The position numbers were made by a program, and so were the translations under genes. Under the pieces are notes generated by a model. The model saw only the letters and a list, made by a program, of their open reading frames with translations. It did no database searches and was not told the DNA's origin. Positions 11,214 to 20,478 of a DNA stretch of 64,000 nucleotides are shown here, one piece after another (the stretch's first letter is position 1; each line of letters opens with the position of its first letter). The stretch covers positions 31,312-95,311 of the forward strand of contig CALEDT010000002.1 of the NCBI GenBank assembly GCA_937949525.1. The letters are read 5' to 3'. This stretch comes from an uncultured Burkholderiales bacterium (lineage in GTDB: Bacteria; Pseudomonadota; Gammaproteobacteria; Burkholderiales; Thiobacillaceae).

Positions 11214-13964
11214 TTACGCTGGGTCGAATACCTGTTCGATGATTTCCAGCCACTGGCGGCGATGCAATGCAGCCAGTCCCGTCGCTGGTGCGGAACATTC
11301 CGGCCGGCCGACGTAGCGCAATGGCAGCGACGAAAGTTTGTGCAGATGATGCGCCATGAAACGCCAGGCGCCTTGGTTGCGCGGTTCGTCCTGCGCCCAC
11401 ACCAGTTCCTGCGCGTTCGGGTAACGAGACAACACCTCGGCGATCTCGATGTCCGCAACGGGATACAACTGTTCTACCCGGATCAAGGCGCAATCATTCA
11501 TACCCCGTTCCGCGCGCGCGTGCGTCAAATCGAAATAGAGCCGGCCACTGCACAACACGATGCGCGTGACCACCTCCGGCATGACGTGACGGTCATCGAT
11601 GACTGGCAGAAAACGTGCCTCGGCCAATTCCTGTAGGGTCGAGGTGGCTTCTGCGTGACGCAACAGGCTTTTGGGCGTGAAAACGATCAGTGGCTTGCGG
11701 TAGGGGCGAATCACCTGGCGGCGCAACAGATGGAATATCTGCGCCGGCGTGGTCGGCTGGGCGATCTGGATATTGTCATGCGCGGCCAATTGCAGAAATC
11801 GCTCGATGCGCCCGGAGGAATGCTCCGGCCCCTGGCCCTCATAGCCGTGCGGCAGGAACATCACCAGTCCATTGAGCCGGGCCCATTTGGTTTCCGCGGA
11901 AGCAATGAACTGGTCGATCACCACCTGAGCGCCATTGGCGAAATCACCGAATTGCGCCTCCCAGATCACCAGTTGGTCGGGTGATGCACCGGCGTAGCCG
12001 TATTCGAAGCCCAGCACCGCTTCCTCGGACAGCAACGAATCCACCACCAGAAAATTGGCCTGTCCGGGAAGCACGTGTTGCAGTGGGATGTAGACGCCGT
12101 CATCCCAGCGCTCGCGGTTCTGGTCATGCAATACCGCGTGGCGGTGAAAGAACGTTCCGCGCCCGGAATCCTGCCCGGTCAGCCGTACTGGCGTACCCTC
12201 GGCAACCAGGCTGGCATAGGCGAGGGTCTCGGCCATGCCCCAGTCGAGGGCGGCATCGCCCTCCCCCATGCGCCGGCGGTCATCCATGATCTTCTGCACG
12301 CGCGGGTGCAGCGAGAACTCGGGCGGCAGGTCCACCAGGCGACGCGCCAGCGCGCGCAGGTGCTCGATCGGCAGTCCGGTGCGAGCGGGTTCGCGCCAGT
12401 GCGTGTTACGAAACGGTCGCCAGTCCGCGGCATACGGGCTCTTGGCGCTGGCCTGGTGGCTGGCGGGCGCATCCAGACTGGCGCGATAGACCTGGATGAG
12501 GGTTTCGGTTTCGTCGGAGGCCAGTTCGCCGCTGTCGACCAGGCGTTGCGCATACAGGGCCCGCGTGCTCGGCAGTTGGTGGATGCGACGGTACATCAGC
12601 GGCTGGGTCGCCATCGGCTCGTCCTGCTCGTTATGGCCGAGCCGCCGGTAGCACACCAGATCGATGGCCACGTCGCGGCGCCAGTGCGCGCGATAGTCCA
12701 TGGCGATACGCGCGGCGCGGATCACCGCTTCCGGATCGTCACCGTTGACGTGCAGCACCGGTGCCTCGACCATTTTCATGACATCGGTGGCATACAGACT
12801 GGAACGGCTGTCACGCGGATCGGACGTGGTGAAGCCGATCTGGTTGTTGATGACGATGTGGATCGTGCCGCCGGTGCGGAAGCCGCGGGTGGCGGCCATG
12901 TTCAGCGTTTCCATGACCACGCCCTGGCCGGCGAAGGCGGCATCGCCATGGATCAGGACCGGCATCACCTGCGTCCCCTCGCGGTCGCCGCGACGTTGCT
13001 GCTGTGCCCGTACCCAGCCCTCCACGACAGGGTTGACGATCTCCAGGTGCGAGGGATTGAAGGCCAGCGCCACGCGCACCGGACCCGCCGGCGTATCGAG
13101 TTCGGTGGCGTAGCCCTGGTGGTACTTGACGTCGCCGCTGCGGTGCGTCGCCGTGAAGTCGTCCTGCGCGTGCTCGAACAACTCGATGACCGAACGGCCC
13201 AATACGTTGTGCAGCACGTTGAGCCGGCCGCGATGCGCCATGCCCAGGCCGATCTCCTGCACGCCGGCACGCGCCGACTGTTCGATGAGGTCGTTGAGCA
13301 GCGGGATCAGCGATTCCGCCCCCTCCAGCGAGAAGCGCTTCTGCCCGACGTAGCGGGTGTGCAGCGTTTTCTCCAGGGTTTCTGCGGCAGTGAGTTGCCG
13401 CAACAGCCAGCGTCGCAGACCGTTGTCGATCTCGGGAGCGCCCTCCCCGCCCTCGATGCGCTTCTGCAACCAGCGTTTCTGGGCGGTATCGGTGAGATGC
13501 ATGTACTCGACCGACAGCGTGCCGCAGTAGGCGCGTCTGACCCGTTCCAGGATGTTGCGCAGGCGATCGCGTGGCGGCCCCACCAGCGAGCCGGTTTCGA
13601 ATTCGCGGTCGAGGTCGGCCGCGGTCAGACCATGGCTGGCCGGGTCCAGCTCGGCGATGTTGGGCGTCGGCAACCGCCGCAACGGGTCCAGCTCGGCGAC
13701 ACGGAAGCCATGGAAACGGTAGGCATTGATCAGTTGGAGTACGCCCACCTGGGACGATTCGCACTTGGCCAGCGGCCGGTCGGTGACGCCGGCGGCGGTC
13801 TGCTCATCGGCGCGGGACGGAGCCACCGAGACCAGATGCTCGGGATGCTCGGCCTCCAGCGCGGCGAGGTAGTCGGCGCTGCCGGCATAGAGCGACGTGG
13901 CCGACACCGTCACCCGGGCGGAACCGTGTTCCGGCGCGCGCCCACCGCCCTGCCCGCGCGTCAT
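11214..13964 (-). CDS. sucA: 2-oxoglutarate dehydrogenase E1 component
   Basis: Thiamine-diphosphate decarboxylase of the oxoglutarate dehydrogenase complex, which oxidises 2-oxoglutarate toward succinyl-CoA. From the ATG at 13964, which overlaps the gltA stop as ATGA, it has 916 residues; E. coli SucA has 933. Seen are [26 protein letters not shown], the diphosphate-binding [19 protein letters not shown] and the C-terminal transketolase-like part with [20 protein letters not shown]. Upstream in-frame codons to 14069 lie inside gltA. No sucB or lpd follows; the next feature is a terminator. Confidence 0.95.
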   Translation of the reverse strand: MTRGQGGGRAPEHGSARVTVSATSLYAGSADYLAALEAEHPEHLVSVAPSRADEQTAAGVTDRPLAKCESSQVGVLQLINAYRFHGFRVAELDPLRRLPTPNIAELDPASHGLTAADLDREFETGSLVGPPRDRLRNILERVRRAYCGTLSVEYMHLTDTAQKRWLQKRIEGGEGAPEIDNGLRRWLLRQLTAAETLEKTLHTRYVGQKRFSLEGAESLIPLLNDLIEQSARAGVQEIGLGMAHRGRLNVLHNVLGRSVIELFEHAQDDFTATHRSGDVKYHQGYATELDTPAGPVRVALAFNPSHLEIVNPVVEGWVRAQQQRRGDREGTQVMPVLIHGDAAFAGQGVVMETLNMAATRGFRTGGTIHIVINNQIGFTTSDPRDSRSSLYATDVMKMVEAPVLHVNGDDPEAVIRAARIAMDYRAHWRRDVAIDLVCYRRLGHNEQDEPMATQPLMYRRIHQLPSTRALYAQRLVDSGELASDETETLIQVYRASLDAPASHQASAKSPYAADWRPFRNTHWREPARTGLPIEHLRALARRLVDLPPEFSLHPRVQKIMDDRRRMGEGDAALDWGMAETLAYASLVAEGTPVRLTGQDSGRGTFFHRHAVLHDQNRERWDDGVYIPLQHVLPGQANFLVVDSLLSEEAVLGFEYGYAGASPDQLVIWEAQFGDFANGAQVVIDQFIASAETKWARLNGLVMFLPHGYEGQGPEHSSGRIERFLQLAAHDNIQIAQPTTPAQIFHLLRRQVIRPYRKPLIVFTPKSLLRHAEATSTLQELAEARFLPVIDDRHVMPEVVTRIVLCSGRLYFDLTHARAERGMNDCALIRVEQLYPVADIEIAEVLSRYPNAQELVWAQDEPRNQGAWRFMAHHLHKLSSLPLRYVGRPECSAPATGLAALHRRQWLEIIEQVFDPA

Positions 13965-15265
13965 GCGCTGCGCGCTGCGATCGGCACGAACTCCCGCCTT
14001 TGCGGGCCGGTATACAACTGGCGCGGCCGCGCGATCTTGTGGCCGGGCGACGACACCATCTCGTTCCACTGCGCGATCCAGCCGGCGGTGCGCGCCAGGG
14101 CGAAGATGGCCGTGAACATGGAGGTCGGGATGCCCAGCGCGCGCAGCACGATGCCGGAATAGAAATCGACGTTGGGGTAGAGCTTCTTCTCGATGAAGTA
14201 GTCATCCTCCAGCGCGATCTGTTCCAGCTTCAGTGCGATGCGGAACAGCGGATCGTCGTGCAGGCCCAGCTCGTCGAGCACCTCGTGACAGGTCTGGCGC
14301 ATGATCGCCGCGCGCGGGTCCATGTTCTTGTAGACCCGGTGGCCGAAGCCCATCAGGCGGAAGGGGTCGGTGCGGTCCTTGGCGCGTTCGATGATCTCGC
14401 CGATGCGGCGCACGTCGCCGATCTCCTCCAGCATCCGCAGCACCGCTTCGTTGGCGCCACCGTGCAGCGGCCCCCACAGACAGGCGATGCCGGCGGCGAT
14501 GCAGGCGAACGGATTGGCGAAGCTGGAACCGGCCAGCCGCACGGTCGAGGTCGAAGCATTCTGTTCATGGTCCGCGTGCAGGATGAAGATGCGGTCGAGC
14601 GCGCGCACCAGCGTCGGGCTGGGTTGATAACTCTCGCACGGATTGGCGTGCAGCATGTGCAGGAAGTTTTCCGCGTAACTCATGTGGTTCTGCGGATACA
14701 CGAACGGCTCGCCCTTGTTGTACTTGTAACTCCACGCCGCCGCGGTCGGCACCTTGGCGAGCAGGCGGAACATGGAGATCTCCCGCTGGCGCGCATCGGT
14801 GACATTGGCGCTTTCCGGGTAGAACGCCGCCATCGCGCCGATCATGGCCACCATCACCGCCATCGGGTGGGCGTCGCGACGAAAACCGCGGAACAGGTGG
14901 TTCATCTGGTCGTGCAGCATGGTGTGGTGGCTGACCAGATGATCGAACTCGCGTTTCTGCGCGGCCTCGGGCAGTTCGCCATGCCAGAGCAGGTAGGCCA
15001 CCTCGAGGAAATCGGCCGATTCGGCCAGTTGCTCGATGGGGTAGCCGCGGTAATACAACAGGCCCAGATCGCCATCGATGTAGGTGATGCTGGAGGAACA
15101 ACTCGCCGTCGACAGGAAGCCCGGGTCGTAGGTGAAGTAACCGTGGTTGCCCAGCGCGCGGGTGTCGATCACCTCGGGCCCCAGACTACCGGACATGGTG
15201 GGAAGCTCGATGGTCTGGCCGGCCACCGTCAGGCGGGCGAGATTCTGCGGAGGGATGTCGTTCAT
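13961..15265 (-). CDS. gltA: Citrate synthase (type II)
   Basis: Condenses acetyl-CoA and oxaloacetate at the entry of the TCA cycle. The 434 residues contain the catalytic [14 protein letters not shown] motif, [24 protein letters not shown] and the N-terminal beta-domain of the hexameric, NADH-sensitive Gram-negative type. Its ATG overlaps the sdhE stop by 4 bp and its own stop overlaps the sucA start by 4 bp, so it is translated as part of the sdh operon. Confidence 0.98.
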   Translation of the reverse strand: MNDIPPQNLARLTVAGQTIELPTMSGSLGPEVIDTRALGNHGYFTYDPGFLSTASCSSSITYIDGDLGLLYYRGYPIEQLAESADFLEVAYLLWHGELPEAAQKREFDHLVSHHTMLHDQMNHLFRGFRRDAHPMAVMVAMIGAMAAFYPESANVTDARQREISMFRLLAKVPTAAAWSYKYNKGEPFVYPQNHMSYAENFLHMLHANPCESYQPSPTLVRALDRIFILHADHEQNASTSTVRLAGSSFANPFACIAAGIACLWGPLHGGANEAVLRMLEEIGDVRRIGEIIERAKDRTDPFRLMGFGHRVYKNMDPRAAIMRQTCHEVLDELGLHDDPLFRIALKLEQIALEDDYFIEKKLYPNVDFYSGIVLRALGIPTSMFTAIFALARTAGWIAQWNEMVSSPGHKIARPRQLYTGPQRREFVPIAARSA

Positions 15266-15525
15266 GTCGTCATGTGCCGGGTCGTCTTGATCTGCGCCAG
15301 CACCGCGCGCAAGGCGTCGGGCGGCTCGTCCGCTCCGGTGAGCCAGGCGAACAGCGACAGGTCATCGTGCGCCAGCAACGCGGAAAAATCCGCCCGCAGC
15401 GGGCACGGCAATCCGGCATAGCGCTGCTCCAGGAACGTCGTCAGCCAAGCATCCAGTTCCAGCATGCCGCGTCGGCAATGCCAACGCAGGCGTTCCAGCT
15501 CTTCCAGCTCTTCCAGCTCGTTCAC
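15262..15525 (-). CDS. sdhE: FAD assembly factor SdhE (succinate dehydrogenase flavinylation)
   Basis: Small cytoplasmic protein that helps attach FAD covalently to SdhA. The 87 residues include the diagnostic RGMLELD segment (RGxxE motif) and [10 protein letters not shown]. The start is GTG at 15525, overlapping the sdhB stop as GTGA. The first codons contain a perfect 9-bp direct repeat (GAGCTGGAA, three times) encoding Glu-Leu-Glu units, probably a slippage tract. It is placed between sdhB and gltA and coupled to both. Confidence 0.93.
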   Translation of the reverse strand: MNELEELEELERLRWHCRRGMLELDAWLTTFLEQRYAGLPCPLRADFSALLAHDDLSLFAWLTGADEPPDALRAVLAQIKTTRHMTT

Positions 15526-16217
15526 AGCGCCCGTTTCACGAGAAGCGACTTGATTTTGCCGATGGCCGCCGTGGGGTTCAAGCCTTTGGGACAGACTTCG
15601 ACACAGTTCATGATGCCGTGACAGCGAAACAGGCGATAAGGATCCTCGACGTAGTCCAGGCGCTCGTCCGTGGCCTGGTCACGCGTATCGGCAATGAAAC
15701 GGTAGCTCTGCAACAAGGCCGCCGGCCCGAGAAAACGTTGCGGATTCCACCAGAACGACGGACACGAGGTGGTGCAACAAGCGCACAGGATGCACTCGTA
15801 CAAGCCGTCCAGCTCGGCACGGTCGGCCGGACTCTGCAGGCGTTCGTTCTCCGGTTCCGGATCCAGGTTGATCAGATAGGGCTTGATCGCCCGGTAATGC
15901 CGGTAGAACTGATCCATATCGACGATCAGATCGCGCACCACCGGCAGACGCGGCAACGGCCGGACCTCGATCGGTTCGCGCAGCCCTTCGAGTGCAGTGA
16001 TGCAGGCCAGCCCATTGACACCGTTGACGTTGACGCCGTCGGAACCGCACACGCCTTCGCGACACGAGCGCCGGAACGCCAGCGTCTCGTCCACCTCCTT
16101 CAGCGCGATCAACGCATCCAGCACCTTGCGGCCGCGCGCGTCGAAATCGATCTCGTAGTCCTGCATGCGCGGCGGCGCGCCGGATTCTGGATCAAAGCGG
16201 TAGATGCGCAATCTCAT
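15522..16217 (-). CDS. sdhB: Succinate dehydrogenase iron-sulfur subunit
   Basis: Electron-transfer subunit carrying the 2Fe-2S, 4Fe-4S and 3Fe-4S centres of complex II. Visible are SCREGVCGSDGVNVNG plus LACIT (2Fe-2S), then CILCACCTTSCPSFWWN and CHGIMNCVEVCPKGLNP for the other clusters. From the ATG at 16217 it has 231 residues; a GTG at 16223 would add two. It follows sdhA after about 28 bp, the only real gap in the operon. Confidence 0.97.
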   Translation of the reverse strand: MRLRIYRFDPESGAPPRMQDYEIDFDARGRKVLDALIALKEVDETLAFRRSCREGVCGSDGVNVNGVNGLACITALEGLREPIEVRPLPRLPVVRDLIVDMDQFYRHYRAIKPYLINLDPEPENERLQSPADRAELDGLYECILCACCTTSCPSFWWNPQRFLGPAALLQSYRFIADTRDQATDERLDYVEDPYRLFRCHGIMNCVEVCPKGLNPTAAIGKIKSLLVKRAL

Positions 16218-16245
16218 GGCCACCCCGTCCGCTGCCGCCTGACCA

Positions 16246-18006
16246 TCAATAGGTCCTTTCCTTGGGTTGAAACGCTTCCACGGTCAGCGGCTTGAGCCGC
16301 ACCGGCTTGTAGTCGAGCTGGTCTCCGGGCTGGGAATACAGCGTATGGCGCAGCCAGTGATCATCGTCGCGTCGCGGGTGGTCTTCGCGCGTGTGCGCGC
16401 CGCGGCTTTCGGTGCGGGCACGCGCGGAGATCAGCGTGGCGCGCGCCACCAGCATCAGGTTTTCCAGTTCGAGGGCTTCCAGTCGCGCGGTGTTGAACAC
16501 GCGGCTGCGGTCGCCGAGCGTGATCTCCGCCAGGCGCGCGGCGACACCGTCCAATCGTGCGATGCCGGCGGCCAGAAGGTCGTCGCGTCGATACACGCCA
16601 CAGTGTTCCTGCATCACGCGCTGCATGTCCGCGCGCACGCCGGCAACCCTATCGCCGCGTCCCGCGCGGTCCCAGCGCGCCAGACGCGCCAGTGCCGGGT
16701 CGGCGGCATCCGCCGGCAGCGGGCGTGGAAACGGGTTGTCACGCAGATACTCGATCATGTGCCGGCCGGCGGCCCGGCCGAACACTACGAGGTCGAGCAG
16801 CGAATTGCCGCCCAGACGGTTGGCGCCGTGCACCGACACGCAGGCGCATTCGCCCACGGCGTACAGCCCGGGCACCGGTTCCTCCGGGCCATAACGCACC
16901 GGCGCGACCACCTGGCCGTGCAGATTGGTGGGTATGCCACCCATCATGTAATGCGCGGTCGGCGTGACCGGTATCGGCGCCTCGATGGGATCCACGCCGG
17001 CGAACTGCATCGACAGCTCGCGGATGCCGGGCAGGCGTTCCTTGATGGTCTGTGCGCCCAGATGGTCCAGCTTGAGGTGCACGTAGTCGCCGTGGGCGCC
17101 ACAGCCGCGACCAGCCAGGATCTCCTGGGCGATGGCGCGCGAAACCACGTCGCGCGACGCCAGGTCCTTGGCGTTGGGCGCATAACGCGGCATGAAACGT
17201 TCGCCGTCCTTGTTGACCAGATAGCCGCCCTCGCCGCGCACGCCTTCGGTGATCAGGCTGCCCACCTCGGGGATGCCGGTCGGGTGGAACTGCCAGAACT
17301 CCATGTCCTCCAGCGGCAGGCCGGCGCGCAGCACCATGCCCAGACCATCGCCGGTATTGATATGCGCATTGGTGGAATGGCGGAAGATGCGACAGGCACC
17401 GCCGGTGGCCAGCAGCGTGGTGCGCGCCTCGAACAGCCAGGGCTCGCCCCGCTCGATCTCCAGCGCCACTACCCCCAGCACGTAACCCTCGGCGTCGCGT
17501 ACCAGGTCGAGCGCGAAGAACTCGTCGAAGAACTGCGTGCGCGCGGCGATGTTGCGCTGGTACAGCGTATGCAGCAACGCGTGCCCGGTACGGTCGGCAG
17601 CCGCACAGGTGCGCACCGCCTGTTCACCGCCATAGTGTTTCGATTGACCGCCGAACGGACGCTGGTAGATCTTGCCGTCGTCCAGGCGCGAGAACGGCAG
17701 CCCCATGTGTTCCAGCTCGTACACCGCGCTGGGTGCGTTGCGGCACATGAATTCGATGGCATCCTGGTCGCCCAGATAATCCGAGCCCTTGACCGTGTCA
17801 TACATGTGCCAATGCCAGTCGTCCTCGGACACGTTGGCCAGGGCCGCGGTGATACCGCCCTGCGCCGACACCGTATGCGAACGGGTGGGGAACACCTTGG
17901 ACAGTACCGCCACCTTCAGGTCGGCCTGCGCCAGTTGCAGCGCGGCACGCAGGCCGGCACCGCCGCCGCCGACGATGACCGCGTCGAACGTGCGTTTGCG
18001 GATCAT
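16246..18006 (-). CDS. sdhA: Succinate dehydrogenase flavoprotein subunit
   Basis: Catalytic subunit of complex II that oxidises succinate to fumarate on the cytoplasmic face. The 586 residues from the ATG at 18006 ([18 protein letters not shown]) have the FAD-binding [14 protein letters not shown], the [10 protein letters not shown] motif with the histidine that binds FAD covalently, FWQFHPTGI, and the C-terminal EYRPRRDDxxW-type region seen here as [14 protein letters not shown]. The longer frame to 18384 is spurious because it overlaps sdhD. The ATG overlaps the sdhD stop as ATGA. Confidence 0.98.
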   Translation of the reverse strand: MIRKRTFDAVIVGGGGAGLRAALQLAQADLKVAVLSKVFPTRSHTVSAQGGITAALANVSEDDWHWHMYDTVKGSDYLGDQDAIEFMCRNAPSAVYELEHMGLPFSRLDDGKIYQRPFGGQSKHYGGEQAVRTCAAADRTGHALLHTLYQRNIAARTQFFDEFFALDLVRDAEGYVLGVVALEIERGEPWLFEARTTLLATGGACRIFRHSTNAHINTGDGLGMVLRAGLPLEDMEFWQFHPTGIPEVGSLITEGVRGEGGYLVNKDGERFMPRYAPNAKDLASRDVVSRAIAQEILAGRGCGAHGDYVHLKLDHLGAQTIKERLPGIRELSMQFAGVDPIEAPIPVTPTAHYMMGGIPTNLHGQVVAPVRYGPEEPVPGLYAVGECACVSVHGANRLGGNSLLDLVVFGRAAGRHMIEYLRDNPFPRPLPADAADPALARLARWDRAGRGDRVAGVRADMQRVMQEHCGVYRRDDLLAAGIARLDGVAARLAEITLGDRSRVFNTARLEALELENLMLVARATLISARARTESRGAHTREDHPRRDDDHWLRHTLYSQPGDQLDYKPVRLKPLTVEAFQPKERTY

Positions 18007-18347
18007 CCGACACTCCACAGGATGTCGGCCGCCCAGGCCAGGCAGGCGAGATACAGGGCGCCGAACAGGAAATACGCCGTCAGACGCAAAGGCAGCACGC
18101 GCAGATAGTCGATGAAGATCTCGCGCAGGCCGATCCAGGCATGCAGCAACAGCGCCGCGAATGCCAGCAGCGTGGCCAGTTTCATGGCGAGCGGCGTGAA
18201 CAGTGCGCGCCAGGCGGCGTAGTCGAGCGGCATCGCGCGCCACAGCAGCAGCAGAAATACCGGCAGGAACAGCACCAGATACAGCGCGCTGGCGCGTTGC
18301 AGCAACCACAGACCCAGTCCGCGACGCGCGCCGCCAACGGTTCTCAC
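18003..18347 (-). CDS. sdhD: Succinate dehydrogenase membrane anchor subunit
   Basis: Membrane anchor that helps bind haem b and ubiquinone. The start is inferred as GTG at 18347, overlapping the sdhC stop as GTGA, giving 114 residues ([20 protein letters not shown]). Three hydrophobic helices are visible. The [10 protein letters not shown] segment matches the ubiquinone-site helix, and [14 protein letters not shown] has the haem-ligand histidine region typical of SdhD. This short GTG-started gene is easy to miss because an ATG-started frame runs back through sdhC. Confidence 0.93.
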   Translation of the reverse strand: MRTVGGARRGLGLWLLQRASALYLVLFLPVFLLLLWRAMPLDYAAWRALFTPLAMKLATLLAFAALLLHAWIGLREIFIDYLRVLPLRLTAYFLFGALYLACLAWAADILWSVG

Positions 18348-18718
18348 AACGATGCTCCCAGCCACAGCACCGCGGTGAGCGCAATGGCCAGCCACAGCGT
18401 CACCTGCGCACTCAGGCGCGCGCGTGCGCGCGCCTCGCCCCAACCGAAATCGAAACCGAGATGGCGCAGGCCGGCAAGGAAATGGTGCAGCAGCGCCCAA
18501 GTGGCGAGCACCCCGGCCAACCGCCCCGGGCCGCTGGAGAACAGGTGGCCCAGTCGCTGAAAGTCGTCCGCCGAGCGCAGAGACGACATGAACAGGTACA
18601 GCAGGACCGGGACGGCCAGCGCCAGCAACGCGCCGCTGGCGCGATGCAGGATGGACACCAGGCCGCCCACGGGCAGGCGGATGCGGATCAGGTCCAGATC
18701 GTACGGCCGCTGGTTCAT
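18344..18718 (-). CDS. sdhC: Succinate dehydrogenase cytochrome b556 subunit
   Basis: Membrane subunit of complex II. The 124 residues begin [26 protein letters not shown]-, with the SILHRASG motif of the quinone site and a [17 protein letters not shown] segment carrying the haem-ligand histidine. Three membrane helices are visible. It is the first gene of the sdhCDABE-gltA-sucA operon and has a good promoter 34 bp upstream. Confidence 0.96.
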   Translation of the reverse strand: MNQRPYDLDLIRIRLPVGGLVSILHRASGALLALAVPVLLYLFMSSLRSADDFQRLGHLFSSGPGRLAGVLATWALLHHFLAGLRHLGFDFGWGEARARARLSAQVTLWLAIALTAVLWLGASL

Positions 18719-18751
18719 GTCCTTGCACGACGCATCGACGCGATGCGCGCG

Positions 18752-18780
18752 ATTAGACGCTTATTGCGCCGCACAATCAA
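18752..18780 (-). promoter_or_regulatory. Sigma-70 promoter of the sdhCDABE-gltA-sucA operon
   Basis: On the minus strand TTGATT (18780-18775) and TCTAAT (18757-18752) are separated by exactly 17 nt. They lie 34 bp upstream of the sdhC ATG in the 121-bp gap after the beta-barrel gene. No operator is recognised. Confidence 0.65.
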
Positions 18781-18839
18781 CCGGCCGCCGCGCTGCAAAC
18801 GGGGCGACGGCCAAGGGCATCGCGCCGCCGAACGCGGCA

Positions 18840-19754
18840 TCAGAACCAGTACTGCCAGGCCAGCTTGAACCCGTCCGTCTTGCCTGCCTGCATCAGCGTC
18901 AGGCCCGCGCGATAGCCGCCGCCGGTGGCCTTGTAGCTGCGCGTGTCGCCCACCGTCACACTGATTTCCTGCTGACTGTCGGCGAAGATCTCCGAGCCGA
19001 AGTACCGTGTGTCGACCACCGAGATTTCCCACCACGCCTTCCTGCCGAACATCTGGCCCGGAATCGCCGCCATGACGCCGTTGCGCAGAACGTTGTTGTG
19101 CGTGCCCGACAGGTTGGCGCGCGCGTCGCCGCGTTCACGCACGGTGTGGCTGTGGCCGAACATGTTGCCGATGCCCAGGTCGTAGCCATCCATCTTCCAG
19201 TAGTACACGCTGGTCAGGGACGCCGAAACCAGGTTGGCGGCCTTGTCGAAATCGCCGCGCTCGGCATGGGTGTAACTCAATGCCGGTGTCAGATACCAGC
19301 GTGCGGCCAGCGGATACGTATACGCGGCGCCGAAGCCCACGTTGTAGGCGCTCTCGCCCTCCGACCAGACGCGCGTGATCGGCAGGCTCAACACGAGGCG
19401 ACGGCGCGGGTCGACCTCGTTGCGTATGGTGTAGCTCAGCGGCACGGTGCAGTACTTGGAATCGATATTGCGGCCGGAGAAGGAAGCGCAATTCAAACCC
19501 ACGCCGTAACTGGCCGGTGTGGCGCCGGGTGGTGTCGGCGCGACGTCCGGTTCGTGCTCGAAGTGCATGACGCCGAACGCCGTATCGAAGTCGCTGGTCG
19601 CCTGTATCTGGATGCTCGATGCGGGCGTCTGTGTCACCGGGTCGCTACAGATGTAGCTGTGCGTATGGTGATCGAACACGCAGGATGCAGCGGCGTGGCC
19701 CGAGGCAATGGCGAGCGCGACGAACGTCGCAGAGCGGATCGACAATGCTTTCAT
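18840..19754 (-). CDS. Predicted outer-membrane beta-barrel protein of unknown function
   Basis: I do not recognise a named family. The 304-residue protein has a signal peptide (about 23 residues, ending HAAAS), alternating aromatic/polar strands through the second half (for example AAYTYPLAARWYLTPALSYT) and a C-terminal phenylalanine after AWQY, the usual BAM-recognition end. Four cysteines in the N-terminal third could form disulfides. It is the last gene of the CHAT / CHASE2-cyclase / FecR unit, 43 bp after the FecR gene, which suggests it is the outer-membrane part of that system. Confidence 0.7.
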   Translation of the reverse strand: MKALSIRSATFVALAIASGHAAASCVFDHHTHSYICSDPVTQTPASSIQIQATSDFDTAFGVMHFEHEPDVAPTPPGATPASYGVGLNCASFSGRNIDSKYCTVPLSYTIRNEVDPRRRLVLSLPITRVWSEGESAYNVGFGAAYTYPLAARWYLTPALSYTHAERGDFDKAANLVSASLTSVYYWKMDGYDLGIGNMFGHSHTVRERGDARANLSGTHNNVLRNGVMAAIPGQMFGRKAWWEISVVDTRYFGSEIFADSQQEISVTVGDTRSYKATGGGYRAGLTLMQAGKTDGFKLAWQYWF

Positions 19755-19797
19755 GATGGATTCCCCTTGGACAAAAAAATGCAGGACAGCCGGAGAA

Positions 19798-20478
19798 TCA
19801 ACGTCCGGTCACCCCGCGCAGATTCTCCAGTATGGCCGCGGCCACGGGATTGTCGGGCTGACGGCACAGGATGTCCTCGATGACCTCCGGAATGTCCTTG
19901 TACAACTTCAGCTCGTAGAGCGCGCTGACCAGGTACAGTTCGGGCGTTACATCATCGTCCGCCGCCAGCGCGCGCAGTTCGCGATAGACCGACTCCGCCT
20001 CGCGCAATTGTTCCAGCAGGCCGCCGGAGCGAATCACCACCATGCCGGTGCGGGTGCGCATGTCCGCCAGCACGTCGTCGGCCCGCGCCAGACGCATCAA
20101 CGCCGCGCTGGGCACCTGCTTCACTTCCGCCTGCGCCGTGCCGGACACGCGCGTCGTGGCGTCCTTCCCCACCTGCAGCACCACCGCGCCATTCCAGGTT
20201 TCCTGGCGGCCGGATTGACCGTACAGCAAACGCACGCGCGCCGCGTCGCCGAGTTCGAGGCGGTCGCCGGCACGCAGTTTCATGAACGGTGTGGCCGGCG
20301 CACGCGGCTGCTGCCCGACGCTGACCCAGACGGCGCCATGGACCAGCGTCACCAGTGCTTCATCGGCCTGTGCCGGCAACGAAAACAGCACCGCCAGCAT
20401 GACGGCCCAGCCGCCGCAGATCCGACGCCACCCACGAGCGGCCCGGATGAAGGTGGCGCGCGTCGCATCACTGGGCAT
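19798..20478 (-). CDS. FecR-domain periplasmic protein
   Basis: A 226-residue exported protein: signal sequence/N-terminal hydrophobic segment (WAVMLAVLFSLPAQA), then a FecR-like fold (residues about 45-125) with LVHGAVWV, FMKLRAGDRLELGDAARVRL and VVLQVGKDATTRV. A C-terminal helical part resembles a TPR unit (VSALYELKLYKDIPEVIEDI). Unlike FecR of iron uptake, there is no sigma factor or TonB receptor beside it. It overlaps the upstream cyclase gene by 11 bp and so is translationally coupled. It probably relays or senses a periplasmic signal; its ligand is unknown. Confidence 0.82.
   Translation of the reverse strand: MPSDATRATFIRAARGWRRICGGWAVMLAVLFSLPAQADEALVTLVHGAVWVSVGQQPRAPATPFMKLRAGDRLELGDAARVRLLYGQSGRQETWNGAVVLQVGKDATTRVSGTAQAEVKQVPSAALMRLARADDVLADMRTRTGMVVIRSGGLLEQLREAESVYRELRALAADDDVTPELYLVSALYELKLYKDIPEVIEDILCRQPDNPVAAAILENLRGVTGR

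Noticed and set aside
12075-14162. 695-codon plus-strand frame opposite sucA
   Set aside because: It is antisense to a clear sucA/gltA pair, has low-complexity His/Arg/Gly-rich content and no family motif; such frames are common opposite GC-rich genes.
16267-18108. 613-codon plus-strand frame opposite sdhA
   Set aside because: Antisense shadow of sdhA with no recognisable domain.
16246-18384. SdhA with a 126-residue N-terminal extension
   Set aside because: The extension is out-of-frame sdhD; the conserved [15 protein letters not shown] start at 18006 fits the family.
19770-19790. Run of seven T on the minus strand between the FecR and beta-barrel genes as a terminator
   Set aside because: No adjacent GC-rich stem could be found, so it is not a convincing intrinsic terminator.
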